A program made the position numbers and the translations under genes. The notes beneath the pieces are model-generated. The model worked only from the letters and a program-made list of their open reading frames with translations, had not been told where the DNA came from and made no database searches. From Sphingobium sp. KCTC 72723 (GTDB lineage: Bacteria; Pseudomonadota; Alphaproteobacteria; Sphingomonadales; Sphingomonadaceae): DNA of 64,000 nucleotides. This document shows positions 19,133 to 28,389 of the stretch, in pieces (positions within the stretch are counted from its first letter, which is position 1; each line of letters starts with the position of its first letter). The stretch is taken from positions 1,426,001 through 1,490,000 of the forward strand of contig NZ_CP060388.1 in the NCBI RefSeq assembly GCF_014280435.1, written 5' to 3'.

Positions 19133-20442
19133 TCCCCCGGATCGGTCGCGGCGGTGCCGACGCTGGCGTCGATCAACCCCGCGCGCATCATCAGCCAGAA
19201 CAGCGCGATGCCTGGCACGGCCAGAACGGTGGTGAACAGGTAGAAATCGACATAGCCGAAACGTTCGATCAGGCTGCCCGCCGTCGTGCCGGTCAGGAAC
19301 CGGCCGACTATGCTGGCGGCGGCGGAAATCAGCGCATATTGGGCAGCGGTGAAGCGCAGGTCGCACAGGGCGGAGAAATAGGCGACGACGGTGACGCCGC
19401 CGATGCCGCTGGCGATATTTTCAAAGCCGATCGCGCCAGCCATGCCCCAATTGCTTTTGCCGACGGCGGCCAGCGCGGCGAAGCTGAAATTGGACACGCC
19501 CATCAGGATGAGGCTCAAAAGCACCGAGCGCTTCATGCCGATGCGGGCGTAGAGGATGCCGCCGATGAATATGCCGATCAGATAGGCCCAAAAGCCAATG
19601 CCGATGTCGTAAATGGCAATTTCGTCATTGGTATAGCCCATATCGTCGAACAACAGGCGAAAGGTGAGGTTCGCCAGCGTGTCGCCAATCTTGTGCAGCA
19701 GGATGAACAGCAGCACCAGAAATGCGCCGCGCCGCCGGAAAAATTCGACCAGTGGCCCGGCGATCGATTGCCACACTTCGCCCATGCCGCGCCGCGCCAG
19801 CGGATCACGATGCCGTTCCGGTTCCCCCAGCAGCAGGCCGGTCAGCATGGCGGGCAAGGCGAACGCCGCGCAGGCGAGATAAGCACCCTGCCAACCGATC
19901 CGTGCCGCCAGTATCAGCGCGAGCGCGCCCGCAGCGACCGATCCGATGCGCCAGCCATATTGCGACATGCCCGATCCCACGCCCAATTGTTCGGGCTTGA
20001 GCATTTCGATGCGATAGGCGTCGATCACGATGTCGAAGGTCGCGCCCGCCGCGCCCACAAGAATCGCGGCATAGGCGGTCTGGATCAGGCTGCTCGTCGG
20101 ATCGACGAAGGCGAGATTGGCGACCGCCGCCATTACCAGCACCCCTGCGACGATCAGCCAGGAAACGCGCTGCCCCAGTCGCCCGATCAGCGGCAAGCGC
20201 ACGCCATCGACCACCCAGGCCCATAGCCATTTGAGGTTGTAGACGAGGAAAGCCAGGGTGAAGGCAGTCACCGCTTTCTTGTCGATGCCGTCCTGCGCCA
20301 ACCGCGTGGTCAGCGTCGCGCCGATCATGGCATAGGGGAAACCGGAAGAAACACCGAGGAAGAAGGCCGCCAATGGTCCTTTTTGCGCATAGGGCTTCAT
20401 GGCATCGAGCCAGCTATTCGTGCCTTTGATGGCGTCGGTCAT
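19117..20442 (-). CDS. AmpG-like major facilitator transporter
   Basis: 441 residues from the ATG at 20442. About twelve hydrophobic segments and the motifs FFLGVSSGFPYAMIGATL, LKWLWAWVVD and DIVIDAYRIEML are those of AmpG permeases, which import anhydromuropeptides for cell-wall recycling and beta-lactamase induction. No ampD or ampR neighbour is visible, so the substrate is inferred from family only. Located in the inner membrane. Confidence 0.8.
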   Translation of the reverse strand: MTDAIKGTNSWLDAMKPYAQKGPLAAFFLGVSSGFPYAMIGATLTTRLAQDGIDKKAVTAFTLAFLVYNLKWLWAWVVDGVRLPLIGRLGQRVSWLIVAGVLVMAAVANLAFVDPTSSLIQTAYAAILVGAAGATFDIVIDAYRIEMLKPEQLGVGSGMSQYGWRIGSVAAGALALILAARIGWQGAYLACAAFALPAMLTGLLLGEPERHRDPLARRGMGEVWQSIAGPLVEFFRRRGAFLVLLFILLHKIGDTLANLTFRLLFDDMGYTNDEIAIYDIGIGFWAYLIGIFIGGILYARIGMKRSVLLSLILMGVSNFSFAALAAVGKSNWGMAGAIGFENIASGIGGVTVVAYFSALCDLRFTAAQYALISAAASIVGRFLTGTTAGSLIERFGYVDFYLFTTVLAVPGIALFWLMMRAGLIDASVGTAATDPGDQPAA

Positions 20443-20518
20443 ATTGGCGCGCGTCCCCGGTAGCGTTTGTTGCAAGCCACCATATGGACTGACGCGATGT
20501 AGGCAAGCGCGGCGTGGT

Positions 20519-21001
20519 TCAGTTTGCGTCGAAGAGGCTGAGACCCGTCGGCAAACGGGGACGGCGGGCGTCGCGCAATACGGCATCGACGACGCCGATC
20601 GCCGCGATCAGATCGCGCGGAGCGTAGGGTTTGGCCAGACAGCCGACCGCCAGTTCGCGCGCGTCGATGGGGCAATGGCCCGTGACAAATAATACCGGCA
20701 GTCCTTTCGACCGGGCGTGGCGGGCAACGTCGATGCCGCTTTTGTCGCCGCGCAGGGAAACGTCGGCAATGACCAGGTCGACGCCGCCGCCGTCGATGAC
20801 CGCGACGGCATGGTCATGATCGTCCACCGTAGCGGCGATCCGATAGCCAGCCTGTTCCAGCGCATGTTCGTTATCGAAGGCGACCAGAGGCTCATCCTCC
20901 ACCACCAAAATGGTGCGAATTGCCTTGCGGCGCGCCTTTCCGGCGGTTTCCCCCTTCACCAGCCCGAAAAACATTTGCCAAGTCCGCCCTGTTTCCGCCA
21001 T
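20519..21001 (-). CDS. Single-domain response regulator (CheY-like)
   Basis: 160 residues from the ATG at 21001; a second ATG at 20977 is possible because neither has a strong ribosome site. The receiver domain is complete: acidic pair in VVEDEP, phosphoacceptor Asp in VIADVSL, Thr in FVTGH and Lys in LAKPYAP. A basic 35-residue N-terminal extension precedes it and no output domain follows, so it probably acts by protein contact or phosphotransfer. No cognate kinase is adjacent. Confidence 0.85.
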   Translation of the reverse strand: MAETGRTWQMFFGLVKGETAGKARRKAIRTILVVEDEPLVAFDNEHALEQAGYRIAATVDDHDHAVAVIDGGGVDLVIADVSLRGDKSGIDVARHARSKGLPVLFVTGHCPIDARELAVGCLAKPYAPRDLIAAIGVVDAVLRDARRPRLPTGLSLFDAN

Positions 21002-21150
21002 GCAGCCGGTTAAACGCCTGTCCCCGTGTCGGGTTGCCGGATCGCGAGAATCCGCACCATCGACCAAGCGCCCGGACGGCAATATTCAACCTGTTGCTGG
21101 CTTTGCATCCATATAGGAAGTGCCAGTGGCCGACAAAAGGAACTTTCCCC

Positions 21151-22605
21151 TTGGCACCGCCAAAAAAATCTGGACCGCCCCGCAGGGCTGGACCCGGCGG
21201 TCCCAAACGGCCCGGTGGTCCCACGCGCCCCGGTTCCGGCAGGGGTAATGAGGGCCAGGATCGCGACCGCAGCGCCCGCCCGCCCGAGGGGCGTGGCGGG
21301 TCGTCGCGCTTTGCCCCCGCAGATGGCATGAGCGGCGAACGGCGCAGCGGCGGCGGGCGTTCGGATCAGGGGCGGTCTGGTCAGGGGCAGTCTGGTCAGG
21401 GACGTTCGGATCAAGGTAGGGGCGATCAGGGGCGTTTTGGCCGCAACGCGCCCGCCGAACAGCGTGGGGCGCAGGACCGGACGGATCGTATTGGCGCAGG
21501 GCGGACCCGGCCCACGTCCGACCGCAGCCCCTATGCCAAGCCGGATGCGCCGCGCGGCGAACGTAGCAGGAGCGATGCCCCCCGGACGGAGCGCGTCCGC
21601 AGCGACGCACCGCGCACCGACCGCCCACGGCCCGATCCCACGCCTGTCGGATCGGCGCGACCGCCGGTGCCGCGCGCCATGTCCGAAAAAACGCAAGCCG
21701 CCAAGGCTGCACCGGCCCGGCCGGGCGGTGGCAAGTCGGGGATCGGCCAATTCGCGTCGCACGGTTCGGCCGCAGACAAGCCATGGTCGCGCAAGCCCCC
21801 GCGCCGGGGCAGCGGGGCGACGGCACCCACCGCCAATCCGCATCCGGCCCGTGCCGCTGCGACCGAGAGCGGCAGCAACGAGCCGCAGCGCATCGCCAAA
21901 TTGCTGGCGCGGGCGGGCGTGGCGTCGCGCCGGGAAGTCGAACGGCTGATCGAGGAAGGCCGGGTGACGTTGGACGGCGTGGCGGTCGAAACGCCAGCGA
22001 CGCTGCTGGCTTCGCTGCATGGCATAGCGGTCGATGGCGTGGCGATCATGGCACCGCCGCCGACCCAGCTGTTCATCTTTCACAAGCCGACCGGCTGCCT
22101 GACGACCGAGCGCGATCCGGCGGGGCGACCGACCATCTATGACCGGCTGCCCGCCGACCTGCCGCGTGTGATGCCGATCGGGCGGCTCGACATGGGGACC
22201 GAAGGGCTGCTGCTGCTGACCACCGATGGCGCGTTCAAGCGGCAGATGGAATTGCCGTCGACCGGCGTGCCGCGCACATACCGCGCCCGCGCCTTTGGCG
22301 AAGTGAGCCAGGCGCAGCTGGAGGATCTGTTCGACGGGATCGAGATAGAGGGCATCCGTTATGGCCCGATCGAGGCCAATCTGGAGCGGCGGACGGGTGC
22401 CAACCAGTGGATTGAAATGACGCTGACCGAAGGCAAGAACCGCGAAGTGCGGCGCGTTCTGGAACATCTGGGGTTGCAGGTGAACCGGCTGATCCGCACC
22501 AGTTATGGCCCGTTCGTGCTGGACGACCTGCCGATGGGCGCCGTGGTCGAGGTGCGCGAGCAGGATCTGGCGATATTCCGCAAGACGTTGAAAGAGGCGA
22601 AATGA
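21151..22605 (+). CDS. RluB/RsuA-type pseudouridine synthase with long Arg/Gly-rich extension
   Basis: 484 residues from a TTG at 21151, chosen because AAAGGAA lies eight bases upstream and the first ATG in the frame is far inside. The first 240 or so residues are low complexity, rich in Arg, Gly, Asp and Pro, with five pentapeptide-like units encoded by a 15-bp tandem repeat near 21360-21440. An S4 RNA-binding domain (RIAKLLARAGVASRREVERL) and the synthase core follow, with catalytic Asp in GRLDMGTEGLLLLT. Members modify 23S rRNA near position 2605 or related sites. Overlaps rsmD by four bases. Confidence 0.88.
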   Translation: MAPPKKSGPPRRAGPGGPKRPGGPTRPGSGRGNEGQDRDRSARPPEGRGGSSRFAPADGMSGERRSGGGRSDQGRSGQGQSGQGRSDQGRGDQGRFGRNAPAEQRGAQDRTDRIGAGRTRPTSDRSPYAKPDAPRGERSRSDAPRTERVRSDAPRTDRPRPDPTPVGSARPPVPRAMSEKTQAAKAAPARPGGGKSGIGQFASHGSAADKPWSRKPPRRGSGATAPTANPHPARAAATESGSNEPQRIAKLLARAGVASRREVERLIEEGRVTLDGVAVETPATLLASLHGIAVDGVAIMAPPPTQLFIFHKPTGCLTTERDPAGRPTIYDRLPADLPRVMPIGRLDMGTEGLLLLTTDGAFKRQMELPSTGVPRTYRARAFGEVSQAQLEDLFDGIEIEGIRYGPIEANLERRTGANQWIEMTLTEGKNREVRRVLEHLGLQVNRLIRTSYGPFVLDDLPMGAVVEVREQDLAIFRKTLKEAK

Positions 22606-23153
22606 GAATCATATCGGGCCAGTGGCGCGGCCGCCCGCTGACTGCGCCCAAGGGAGACGCGACTCGCCCTACCGGCGACCGGACGCGCGAGACGCTGTTT
22701 TCGATGCTGGTCAGCCGGATCGGATCGTTCGAGGGGCTGGCCGTGGGAGATTTCTTCGCCGGGTCGGGCGCGCTGGGGTTCGAGGCGCTGTCGCGCGGGG
22801 CGGCGACATGCCTGTTCGTGGAACAGGACAAGCCTGCGCTGGACGCGATCCGCGCCAATGGCGACCGGCTGGGCATCAAGGCTGATATTCGCGCGTCGAG
22901 TGTGCTGTCGCTGGGTTCTGCGCCCAAACCGCTGGACCTGATTTTCATGGACCCGCCCTATGGCACCGGCGCGGGGCAAGTCGCGCTGGACAAGCTGTCC
23001 CGGCTGGGGTGGACCAGCGGCGCGACCTGGATCAGCATAGAGACGGACCGGCGCGAAGATGTGCTGGTCAAGGGCTTTGCCGTGGACGCGGTGCGGGACG
23101 TGGGCAAGGCGCGGATCACGCTGCTGCGGGCCGAGGATCAGGCCGTAAAGTAG
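22602..23153 (+). CDS. rsmD: 16S rRNA (guanine(966)-N(2))-methyltransferase
   Basis: 183 residues. Uses S-adenosylmethionine to methylate G966 of 16S rRNA in the assembled 30S subunit. The family start MRIISGQWRGRPL, the RPTGDRTRETLFS block, motif I DFFAGSGALGFEALSRGA and the catalytic DPPY (FMDPPYGTG) are all present. It is translationally coupled to the upstream pseudouridine synthase, giving a two-gene rRNA-modification operon. Confidence 0.95.
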   Translation: MRIISGQWRGRPLTAPKGDATRPTGDRTRETLFSMLVSRIGSFEGLAVGDFFAGSGALGFEALSRGAATCLFVEQDKPALDAIRANGDRLGIKADIRASSVLSLGSAPKPLDLIFMDPPYGTGAGQVALDKLSRLGWTSGATWISIETDRREDVLVKGFAVDAVRDVGKARITLLRAEDQAVK

Positions 23154-23177
23154 ACGACGAAGTAGACATATACAGCG

Positions 23178-23221
23178 ATATGCGCAAATTTAGTTAGCCT
23201 GCTAACTAAATTTGCGCATAT
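23178..23221. terminator. Perfect 44-base palindrome between convergent genes
   Basis: Two perfect 21-base arms (23178-23198 and 23201-23221) flank a two-base centre, between the ends of rsmD and the minus-strand secreted protein. A second hairpin, TTCAATA-GCT-TATTGAA, follows at 23224-23240. The position suits a bidirectional terminator. There is no T-run, and the length and perfection are unusual, so it could instead be a protein-binding or cruciform-forming site. Confidence 0.6.
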
Positions 23222-23252
23222 ATTTCAATAGCTTATTGAACCGTTTATCTAC

Positions 23253-23717
23253 TCAGCGCTTACGCATTTTGCGCGCTTCACCCGGATTGACGCAACTGTC
23301 CTGCACAGTGCGCGAGCAGACGGGATAGTCTTTCGCTTCGGCAGGCGGCGGGGTCATGTTGCCGCCGACCGTGACTGGATTGGCCGACGAGCCGACCGGG
23401 GCCGCCGGGTCTTGCGGCACACCTGCGGGTGCGGGGGCCATGCCGGGGTCGGCAGGGACTGCGCCGGTGGGCTGGGCCGCATTAGGGTCTGCGGCCGTGG
23501 CAGCGGGGTCTACGGGTGGCGGAGGCGCGGCGGGATCGGCGGGCGGGGCCATGTCGCCAGCGGGCGGCGCCATTTGCCCGGCCGGGGGTGCCATTTCCCC
23601 TGCCGGGGGAGCCGTTTCCCCTGCCGGGGGCTGGGCCGCCGTCGTGGGCATATTCTGCGCGAGGGCGACGCCGGTAAAACTCAGCATCGCGGCGCTGGCC
23701 AGCATAAGGGATTTCAT
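23253..23717 (-). CDS. Secreted Pro/Ala-rich repeat protein
   Basis: 154 residues. A signal peptide (MKSLMLASAAMLSFTGVALA|QN) leads into an extended Pro/Ala region with heptad copies of the form APPAGxM, four in a row, then a shorter APPP/DPAA stretch. The C-terminal 25 residues hold two Cys (YPVCSRTVQDSCVNPG) and a basic tail. The disordered middle suggests a wall- or envelope-spanning periplasmic protein. No family is recognised. Confidence 0.7.
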   Translation of the reverse strand: MKSLMLASAAMLSFTGVALAQNMPTTAAQPPAGETAPPAGEMAPPAGQMAPPAGDMAPPADPAAPPPPVDPAATAADPNAAQPTGAVPADPGMAPAPAGVPQDPAAPVGSSANPVTVGGNMTPPPAEAKDYPVCSRTVQDSCVNPGEARKMRKR

Positions 23718-24128
23718 CGGGATGATCCTTTCCTTTGGTTCTTCTTGGCCCCGTTTCTGGCGCGTGGGCTGAAGGGAGAACCGGCGTCATGACGCACCCG
23801 TTCCGGCCATGCGCGATGAAGCGTGGCGGATGCGCCGTGAGGGGAAGGACGGGGTGTGCCAGCGATGGGGGGACGCCGCTCCGTCAGGGCTGCGCCCTGC
23901 CGCCTCCCCTGCCAAGGCAGAGCTATCGCATGTGACCTTTCGTTATCACTACAACGTCATCCTGAATTTATTTAGCTGCGCTGGCCTGCGGCTCAGGATC
24001 CATCGTACCCCAAAAGCCGCCGTTCGTGACGAGGAATGGATGCTGAAACAAGTTCAGGGTGACGACGAAAGAAGGGTGGACTCATATGCGGTAGCCCTGC
24101 CTTGCAGAGGACGGATTTTACGATGCTG
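23718..24128. repeat. Gene-free stretch with dispersed repeat, copy 2
   Basis: The right half of the palindromic repeat at 1292-1421 recurs here: arm at 24036-24063 and tail CATATGCGGTAGCCCTGCCT at 24083-24102. A diverged left arm begins near 23956. A plus-strand reading frame crosses the region but consists of translated repeat and I do not count it as a gene. Confidence 0.7.
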
Positions 24129-24539
24129 TTATTCGCCGGGGAAGCGATCGAATTTGGGGAGGTCGTTCGCGGTGGCGGCCCATGGCGGGGCGTCTGCCAT
24201 CTGGATATGGGCCTGTGGCGGGAAGGCGGCCTGATCGTCCAGAGTTGCGGTCTGAATGTCGATGCAGCCGGGGAAGATGGCCGGGTTGGTGTAGAACAGC
24301 CCGGTGCCGCAATTGCCGCAAAAATGGCGCGTGGCCTTTTCCGACGACTGATAGGCGACCGGCGTGCCGTGGATCGTCACTTCATCCTGCTGGAACAAGG
24401 CCCAGCCGACCATGGGTGCGCCCGAACTGGCGCGGCAGTCGGTGCAATGGCAGATCGCGCTATGGGCCGGATCGCCGCTGACTTCGTAGCGGATTGCCCC
24501 GCACTGGCATTTGCCGGTCGCAATTGTGTCGGCGGCCAT
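24129..24539 (-). CDS. GFA-family (CENP-V/GFA) zinc protein
   Basis: 136 residues from the ATG at 24539, behind GGGAGGAA. The zinc ligands of the GFA fold are visible: GKCQCGAIRY, ICHCTDCRASSG and FCGNCGTGLFY. The family is named after glutathione-dependent formaldehyde-activating enzyme, though most members have no proven activity. It stands alone between a repeat region and the helicase gene, divergent from the latter. Confidence 0.88.
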   Translation of the reverse strand: MAADTIATGKCQCGAIRYEVSGDPAHSAICHCTDCRASSGAPMVGWALFQQDEVTIHGTPVAYQSSEKATRHFCGNCGTGLFYTNPAIFPGCIDIQTATLDDQAAFPPQAHIQMADAPPWAATANDLPKFDRFPGE

Positions 24540-24642
24540 GTTTCTTCCTCCCTTGCATGATTCGCCTTTTGTTCTCATAGAAGGCGCTTCGCCGCAAGGG
24601 TCATGCCTTGCCCCTGCCCCTGCCCTTCCCTAGTTGTCCCCC

Positions 24643-26919
24643 ATGACCTTTCCTGCACCCTCCCCCAATGATCCGCCCTATATGAAGGGGCTGAACACGC
24701 CCCAGCGCGAAGCCGTGCTGACGACCGAGGGACCAGTGCTGGTGCTGGCGGGGGCCGGCACGGGCAAGACGGCGGCGTTGACGGCGCGGCTGGCGCATCT
24801 GGTCGGGACCGGGCGCGCCTATCCATCGCAGATTTTGTGCGTCACCTTCACCAACAAGGCCGCGCGGGAAATGCGCGAGCGGGTGGGCAAGATGATCGGC
24901 CCGGCGGTCGAGGGGATGCCGTGGCTCGGCACATTCCATGCGATCGCGGCCAAGATGTTGCGCCGTCATGCCGAACTGGTCGGGTTGCAATCCAATTTCA
25001 CGATATTGGATACCGACGACCAGTTGCGGTTGATGAAGCAGTTGATCCAGGCGGAGGGGATCGACGACAAGCGCTGGCCCGCCAAGCAATTGGGCGGGCT
25101 GATCGACCAGTGGAAGAGTAAGGGATGGACCCCCGACGATGTGAGCGCGGGGGAAAGCGAGGGCTATGCCAATGGCAAGGGGCAGAAGCTCTATGCCGCC
25201 TATCAGGCCCGGTTACGCACAGTAAATGCGTGCGATTTCGGGGACTTGTTGCTGCATGTTCTGACGATATTGAAGAAACATCGCGATGTGCTGGAAAGCT
25301 ATCAGGAGCGGTTCCGCTATATCATGGTGGACGAATATCAGGACACCAACAGCAGCCAGTATCTGTGGCTGCGGCTGTTGGCGCAGACGCGCAAAAATCT
25401 GTGCTGCGTGGGCGATGACGACCAGTCCATCTATTCATGGCGCGGCGCAGAAGTCGCCAATATCCTGCGGTTCGAAAAGGATTTTCCGGGCGCGACCATC
25501 GTGCGGCTGGAGCAGAATTACCGGTCGACCCCGCATATATTGGGCGCGGCGTCGGGGGTGATCGCCGAAAATGGCAATCGGTTGGGCAAGACATTGTGGA
25601 CCGACATCGACGTGGGCGAGAAAGTGCGCGTCATCGGGGTGTGGGACGGGCCGGAGGAAGCGCGGCGGGTCGGCGAGGAAATCGAGCGGATCGAGCGGGA
25701 TGGCGGATCGCTGGACCAGATCGCGATCCTCGTGCGGGCGCAGCATCAGACCCGCGAGTTCGAGGATCGCTTCATCCAGATTGGCCTGGCCTACCGCATC
25801 GTGGGAGGCTTTCGTTTTTATGAGCGGGCGGAAATCCGCGATGCGCTGGCCTATCTGCGGCTGGTGAACCAGCCTGCCGACGATCTGGCGTTCGAGCGGA
25901 TCGTCAACATGCCCAAGCGGGGATTGGGCGACAAGGCGGTGGAGAAGCTGCACCGGCTGGCGCGGGCGGAGGGGATCCCACTGGCGCTGGCGGCGGCGCG
26001 GATCATCGACACCGACGAATTAACGCCGCAGGCGCGGCGGGCGCTGGGCAGCTTCGTGGGCGATGTGGCGCGCTGGCGCGACCGGGCGGCCACCCTGCCC
26101 CATGCCGAACTGGCGCGGCAGATATTGGACGAGAGCGGCTATACCGCGATGTTGCAGGCCGAGCGTTCGACGGAGAGCGCGGGGCGGCTGGAGAATCTGT
26201 CCGAACTGGCGCGGGCGATGGAAGAATATGAGACGCTGGGCGCGTTTCTGGAGCATGTGTCGCTCGTCATGGACAATGAGGCGCAGGCAGAGACAGTCAA
26301 AGTCACGATCATGACCATCCATGCCGCCAAAGGGCTGGAATATGACACGACGTTCCTGGTCGGGTGGGAGGAAGGGATTTTCCCGTCGCAGCGGGCGCTG
26401 GACGAAGGCGGCCTCAACAGCCTGGAGGAGGAACGGCGGCTGGCCTATGTCGCGATCACGCGGGCGAGAAAGCGCTGCACGATTTTGCACGCGGCCAACC
26501 GGCGCATCTATGGCCAGTGGACGAGCAGCATCCCGTCGCGCTTCGTCGGCGAATTGCCGCCCGAACATGTCGAGGAAGAAAGCAGCATGACTGGCGGCGC
26601 GTCGCTGTGGCGGGCCAACTGGTCGGAGCGGGACGACCCCTTCGCCCATGTCGGGCGCGGCACAGGGCGCGGGCCGGGATGGCAGCGGGCGCAGGCCGAG
26701 GGGCAGTATAGCCGCGAGCCGGTGCGGATCGTGGAAGCGCGCGCTTCGGCCGTGTCGATCGGCAATAAGGGGCGCAGCGACATGAATGTGGGGCTGCGCG
26801 TGTTCCACCAGAAATTCGGTTACGGCACGGTCGCCGAGATTGAGGGCAACAAGCTGGAAATCGAATTCGAGACGGCTGGGCGCAAGCGGGTGATGGATAG
26901 TTTCGTGTCAGTCGCCTGA
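24643..26919 (+). CDS. UvrD/PcrA-type ATP-dependent DNA helicase
   Basis: 758 residues from the ATG at 24643; a TTG three codons earlier is possible and neither has a clear ribosome site. SF1A helicase motifs are in order: Q-motif LNTPQREAV, Walker A AGAGTGKT, VTFTNKAAREM, Walker B VDEYQDTN, motif III GDDDQSIYSWRGA, motif IV EQNYRS, motif V TIHAAKGLEYD and motif VI VAITRARK. A C-terminal Tudor-like segment (VFHQKFGYGTVAEIEG) as in PcrA/UvrD closes it. Roles are nucleotide excision and mismatch repair. Its 3' end overlaps the convergent GAF gene by 12 bases. Confidence 0.93.
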   Translation: MTFPAPSPNDPPYMKGLNTPQREAVLTTEGPVLVLAGAGTGKTAALTARLAHLVGTGRAYPSQILCVTFTNKAAREMRERVGKMIGPAVEGMPWLGTFHAIAAKMLRRHAELVGLQSNFTILDTDDQLRLMKQLIQAEGIDDKRWPAKQLGGLIDQWKSKGWTPDDVSAGESEGYANGKGQKLYAAYQARLRTVNACDFGDLLLHVLTILKKHRDVLESYQERFRYIMVDEYQDTNSSQYLWLRLLAQTRKNLCCVGDDDQSIYSWRGAEVANILRFEKDFPGATIVRLEQNYRSTPHILGAASGVIAENGNRLGKTLWTDIDVGEKVRVIGVWDGPEEARRVGEEIERIERDGGSLDQIAILVRAQHQTREFEDRFIQIGLAYRIVGGFRFYERAEIRDALAYLRLVNQPADDLAFERIVNMPKRGLGDKAVEKLHRLARAEGIPLALAAARIIDTDELTPQARRALGSFVGDVARWRDRAATLPHAELARQILDESGYTAMLQAERSTESAGRLENLSELARAMEEYETLGAFLEHVSLVMDNEAQAETVKVTIMTIHAAKGLEYDTTFLVGWEEGIFPSQRALDEGGLNSLEEERRLAYVAITRARKRCTILHAANRRIYGQWTSSIPSRFVGELPPEHVEEESSMTGGASLWRANWSERDDPFAHVGRGTGRGPGWQRAQAEGQYSREPVRIVEARASAVSIGNKGRSDMNVGLRVFHQKFGYGTVAEIEGNKLEIEFETAGRKRVMDSFVSVA

Positions 26920-27420
26920 CGGGAGCGAGACGGCCATGTTGGCGGACAATATATCGGCGATCGAGCGGGCATAGCCCTGCATGGCGAGAATAGCCGCCGT
27001 GTTGCGCAACAGCCGAGGTTTCGGGTCGATGGCGCATAAGGTGCCATAAAAGCTGCCGTCCGCCAGCAGGATGGGGAAGGAGGCATAGCTTTGGAAGCCA
27101 TAGAAGATCGGGACATGATGCGTGCGCCAGTCAGTGTCGGCAGCGACATGATCGATCACGATGGCTTCGCCGCTACGGCGAATATCGTCGCAGATCGTTT
27201 TCTGGATTTCCAGTTCTTCGCCGGGATCGAGGCCAAATTCGATGCGGTCGACAATCTGGCAGGCGATCCAGCGATCTTCGGTAACGCGCGCGACGGCGGC
27301 GAAGCCCATGCCGGTGAACTGGCACACATCGTTCAGGATCGCGCTGATCCTGTCGTCCTTGCCCTGCGCAGCCACGGCCGCTGCAAAATCATCCCGCATA
27401 AACGCATCTCCGGCTGACAT
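26908..27420 (-). CDS. GAF domain protein
   Basis: 170 residues forming one GAF domain: an N-terminal helix, strands around TGMGFAAVARVTEDRWIACQIVD, the IDHVAADTDW segment and YASFPILLADGSFYGTLCAIDP. Free-standing GAF proteins bind small ligands or act as sensors; no output domain is attached. Convergent with the helicase gene. Confidence 0.85.
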   Translation of the reverse strand: MSAGDAFMRDDFAAAVAAQGKDDRISAILNDVCQFTGMGFAAVARVTEDRWIACQIVDRIEFGLDPGEELEIQKTICDDIRRSGEAIVIDHVAADTDWRTHHVPIFYGFQSYASFPILLADGSFYGTLCAIDPKPRLLRNTAAILAMQGYARSIADILSANMAVSLPSGD

Positions 27421-27492
27421 TCAGGTCACGAAGCGGATCGTGGCGGGATGCCAGAGCGTAGCTGTAAGTGATGCGCCATTTTGCGCAAGCGT

Positions 27493-27568
27493 TGGTGGAG
27501 CCTAGCGGGATCGAACCGCTGACCTCCTGCATGCCATGCAGGCGCTCTCCCAGCTGAGCTAAGGCCCC
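27493..27568 (-). tRNA. tRNA-Ala(GGC)
   Basis: On the minus strand the 76-base cloverleaf begins GGGGCCTTAGCTCAGC, has the anticodon stem CCTGC/GCAGG around loop ATGGCAT (anticodon GGC), T-arm GGTTCGATCC and an encoded CCA. Identical in sequence to the copy at 27638-27713. Confidence 0.97.
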
Positions 27569-27637
27569 ATCCGTGCGGCATGGCCGCATAGTCGTGGATC
27601 AATGCCATGTCCGGTAAAAAACCGTCGGCAGAAAAGA

Positions 27638-27713
27638 TGGTGGAGCCTAGCGGGATCGAACCGCTGACCTCCTGCATGCCATGCAGGCGCTCTCCCAGCT
27701 GAGCTAAGGCCCC
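27638..27713 (-). tRNA. tRNA-Ala(GGC), second identical copy
   Basis: Same 76-base sequence and structure as the downstream copy, anticodon GGC, CCA encoded. The two are 69 bases apart on the same strand and are probably cotranscribed; this copy is the upstream one. Confidence 0.97.
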
Positions 27714-27905
27714 GTCACCATCATGAAGCGCCGCTTGGGTCCGGCGCCTCGGAGGTCGCTGCCATTAAGTCGCAGCAACCTCCTTTGCAACAATAAAATT
27801 GTCTTGGGCAATTTTCGATCCGATCGTATCGGCCCAGTTGCTCAAGTCTTTTGATTTTACGCGTTTTCCAAGTCAGCGGGTGTTTCCACCCGCTTCGAAA
27901 ACGCT

Positions 27906-28241
27906 CTAGTTGTCGTCGCTGTCGTCGTCGCCGGGCGCTTCCACGCCCAGATCGTCGTCACCGCCCAGATCGACGTCATTGTCCGGCGAATCATCGTCCT
28001 CGTCCACGTCGAGATCGAGGTCGAGATCGTTGTCGACAGCCTCGACTTCGCCATCGGCGGTTTCGATGACCTTCTTGGGCGCTTCCTCATAAGGAAGCGG
28101 CTGCTTCGACTTCAGGACCGGCTCAGGTTCCCAGGCAGCGTTGCAATTGATGCAGACTACCGGATCATCCTTGCCAAGGTCGTAGAAGCGCGTGGCGCAT
28201 TTCGGGCAGGTCCGCTTCGTACCCCATTCAGCCTTCACCAT
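27906..28241 (-). CDS. TIGR02300-type acidic zinc-ribbon protein
   Basis: 111 residues from the ATG at 28241 (AAGGAA upstream). The start carries a four-Cys zinc ribbon, TCPKCATRFYDLGKDDP then VCINCNAAW, typical of TIGR02300. The C-terminal half is an extreme Asp-rich tail (DLDLDLDVDEDDDS and beyond). The family is confined to alphaproteobacteria and unassigned in function. It is divergent from aroA. Confidence 0.88.
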   Translation of the reverse strand: MVKAEWGTKRTCPKCATRFYDLGKDDPVVCINCNAAWEPEPVLKSKQPLPYEEAPKKVIETADGEVEAVDNDLDLDLDVDEDDDSPDNDVDLGGDDDLGVEAPGDDDSDDN

Positions 28242-28389
28242 GTCCGGCCTGTTCCTTCTTCGATGCTCAAATAGAATTTGACGCGGCACAACTGACGTTG
28301 CCCGCGAAACGTGGCGCGCCTTGCCATAGCGCAAGCGCGCTGTCAAAAGCCGGGCGCATTTTTTCCCGCCAGACCAGACTGGACGCATA

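Noticed and set aside
23809..24234. 141-residue plus-strand gene before the GFA gene
   Set aside because: It is translated dispersed repeat and overlaps the true minus-strand GFA gene.
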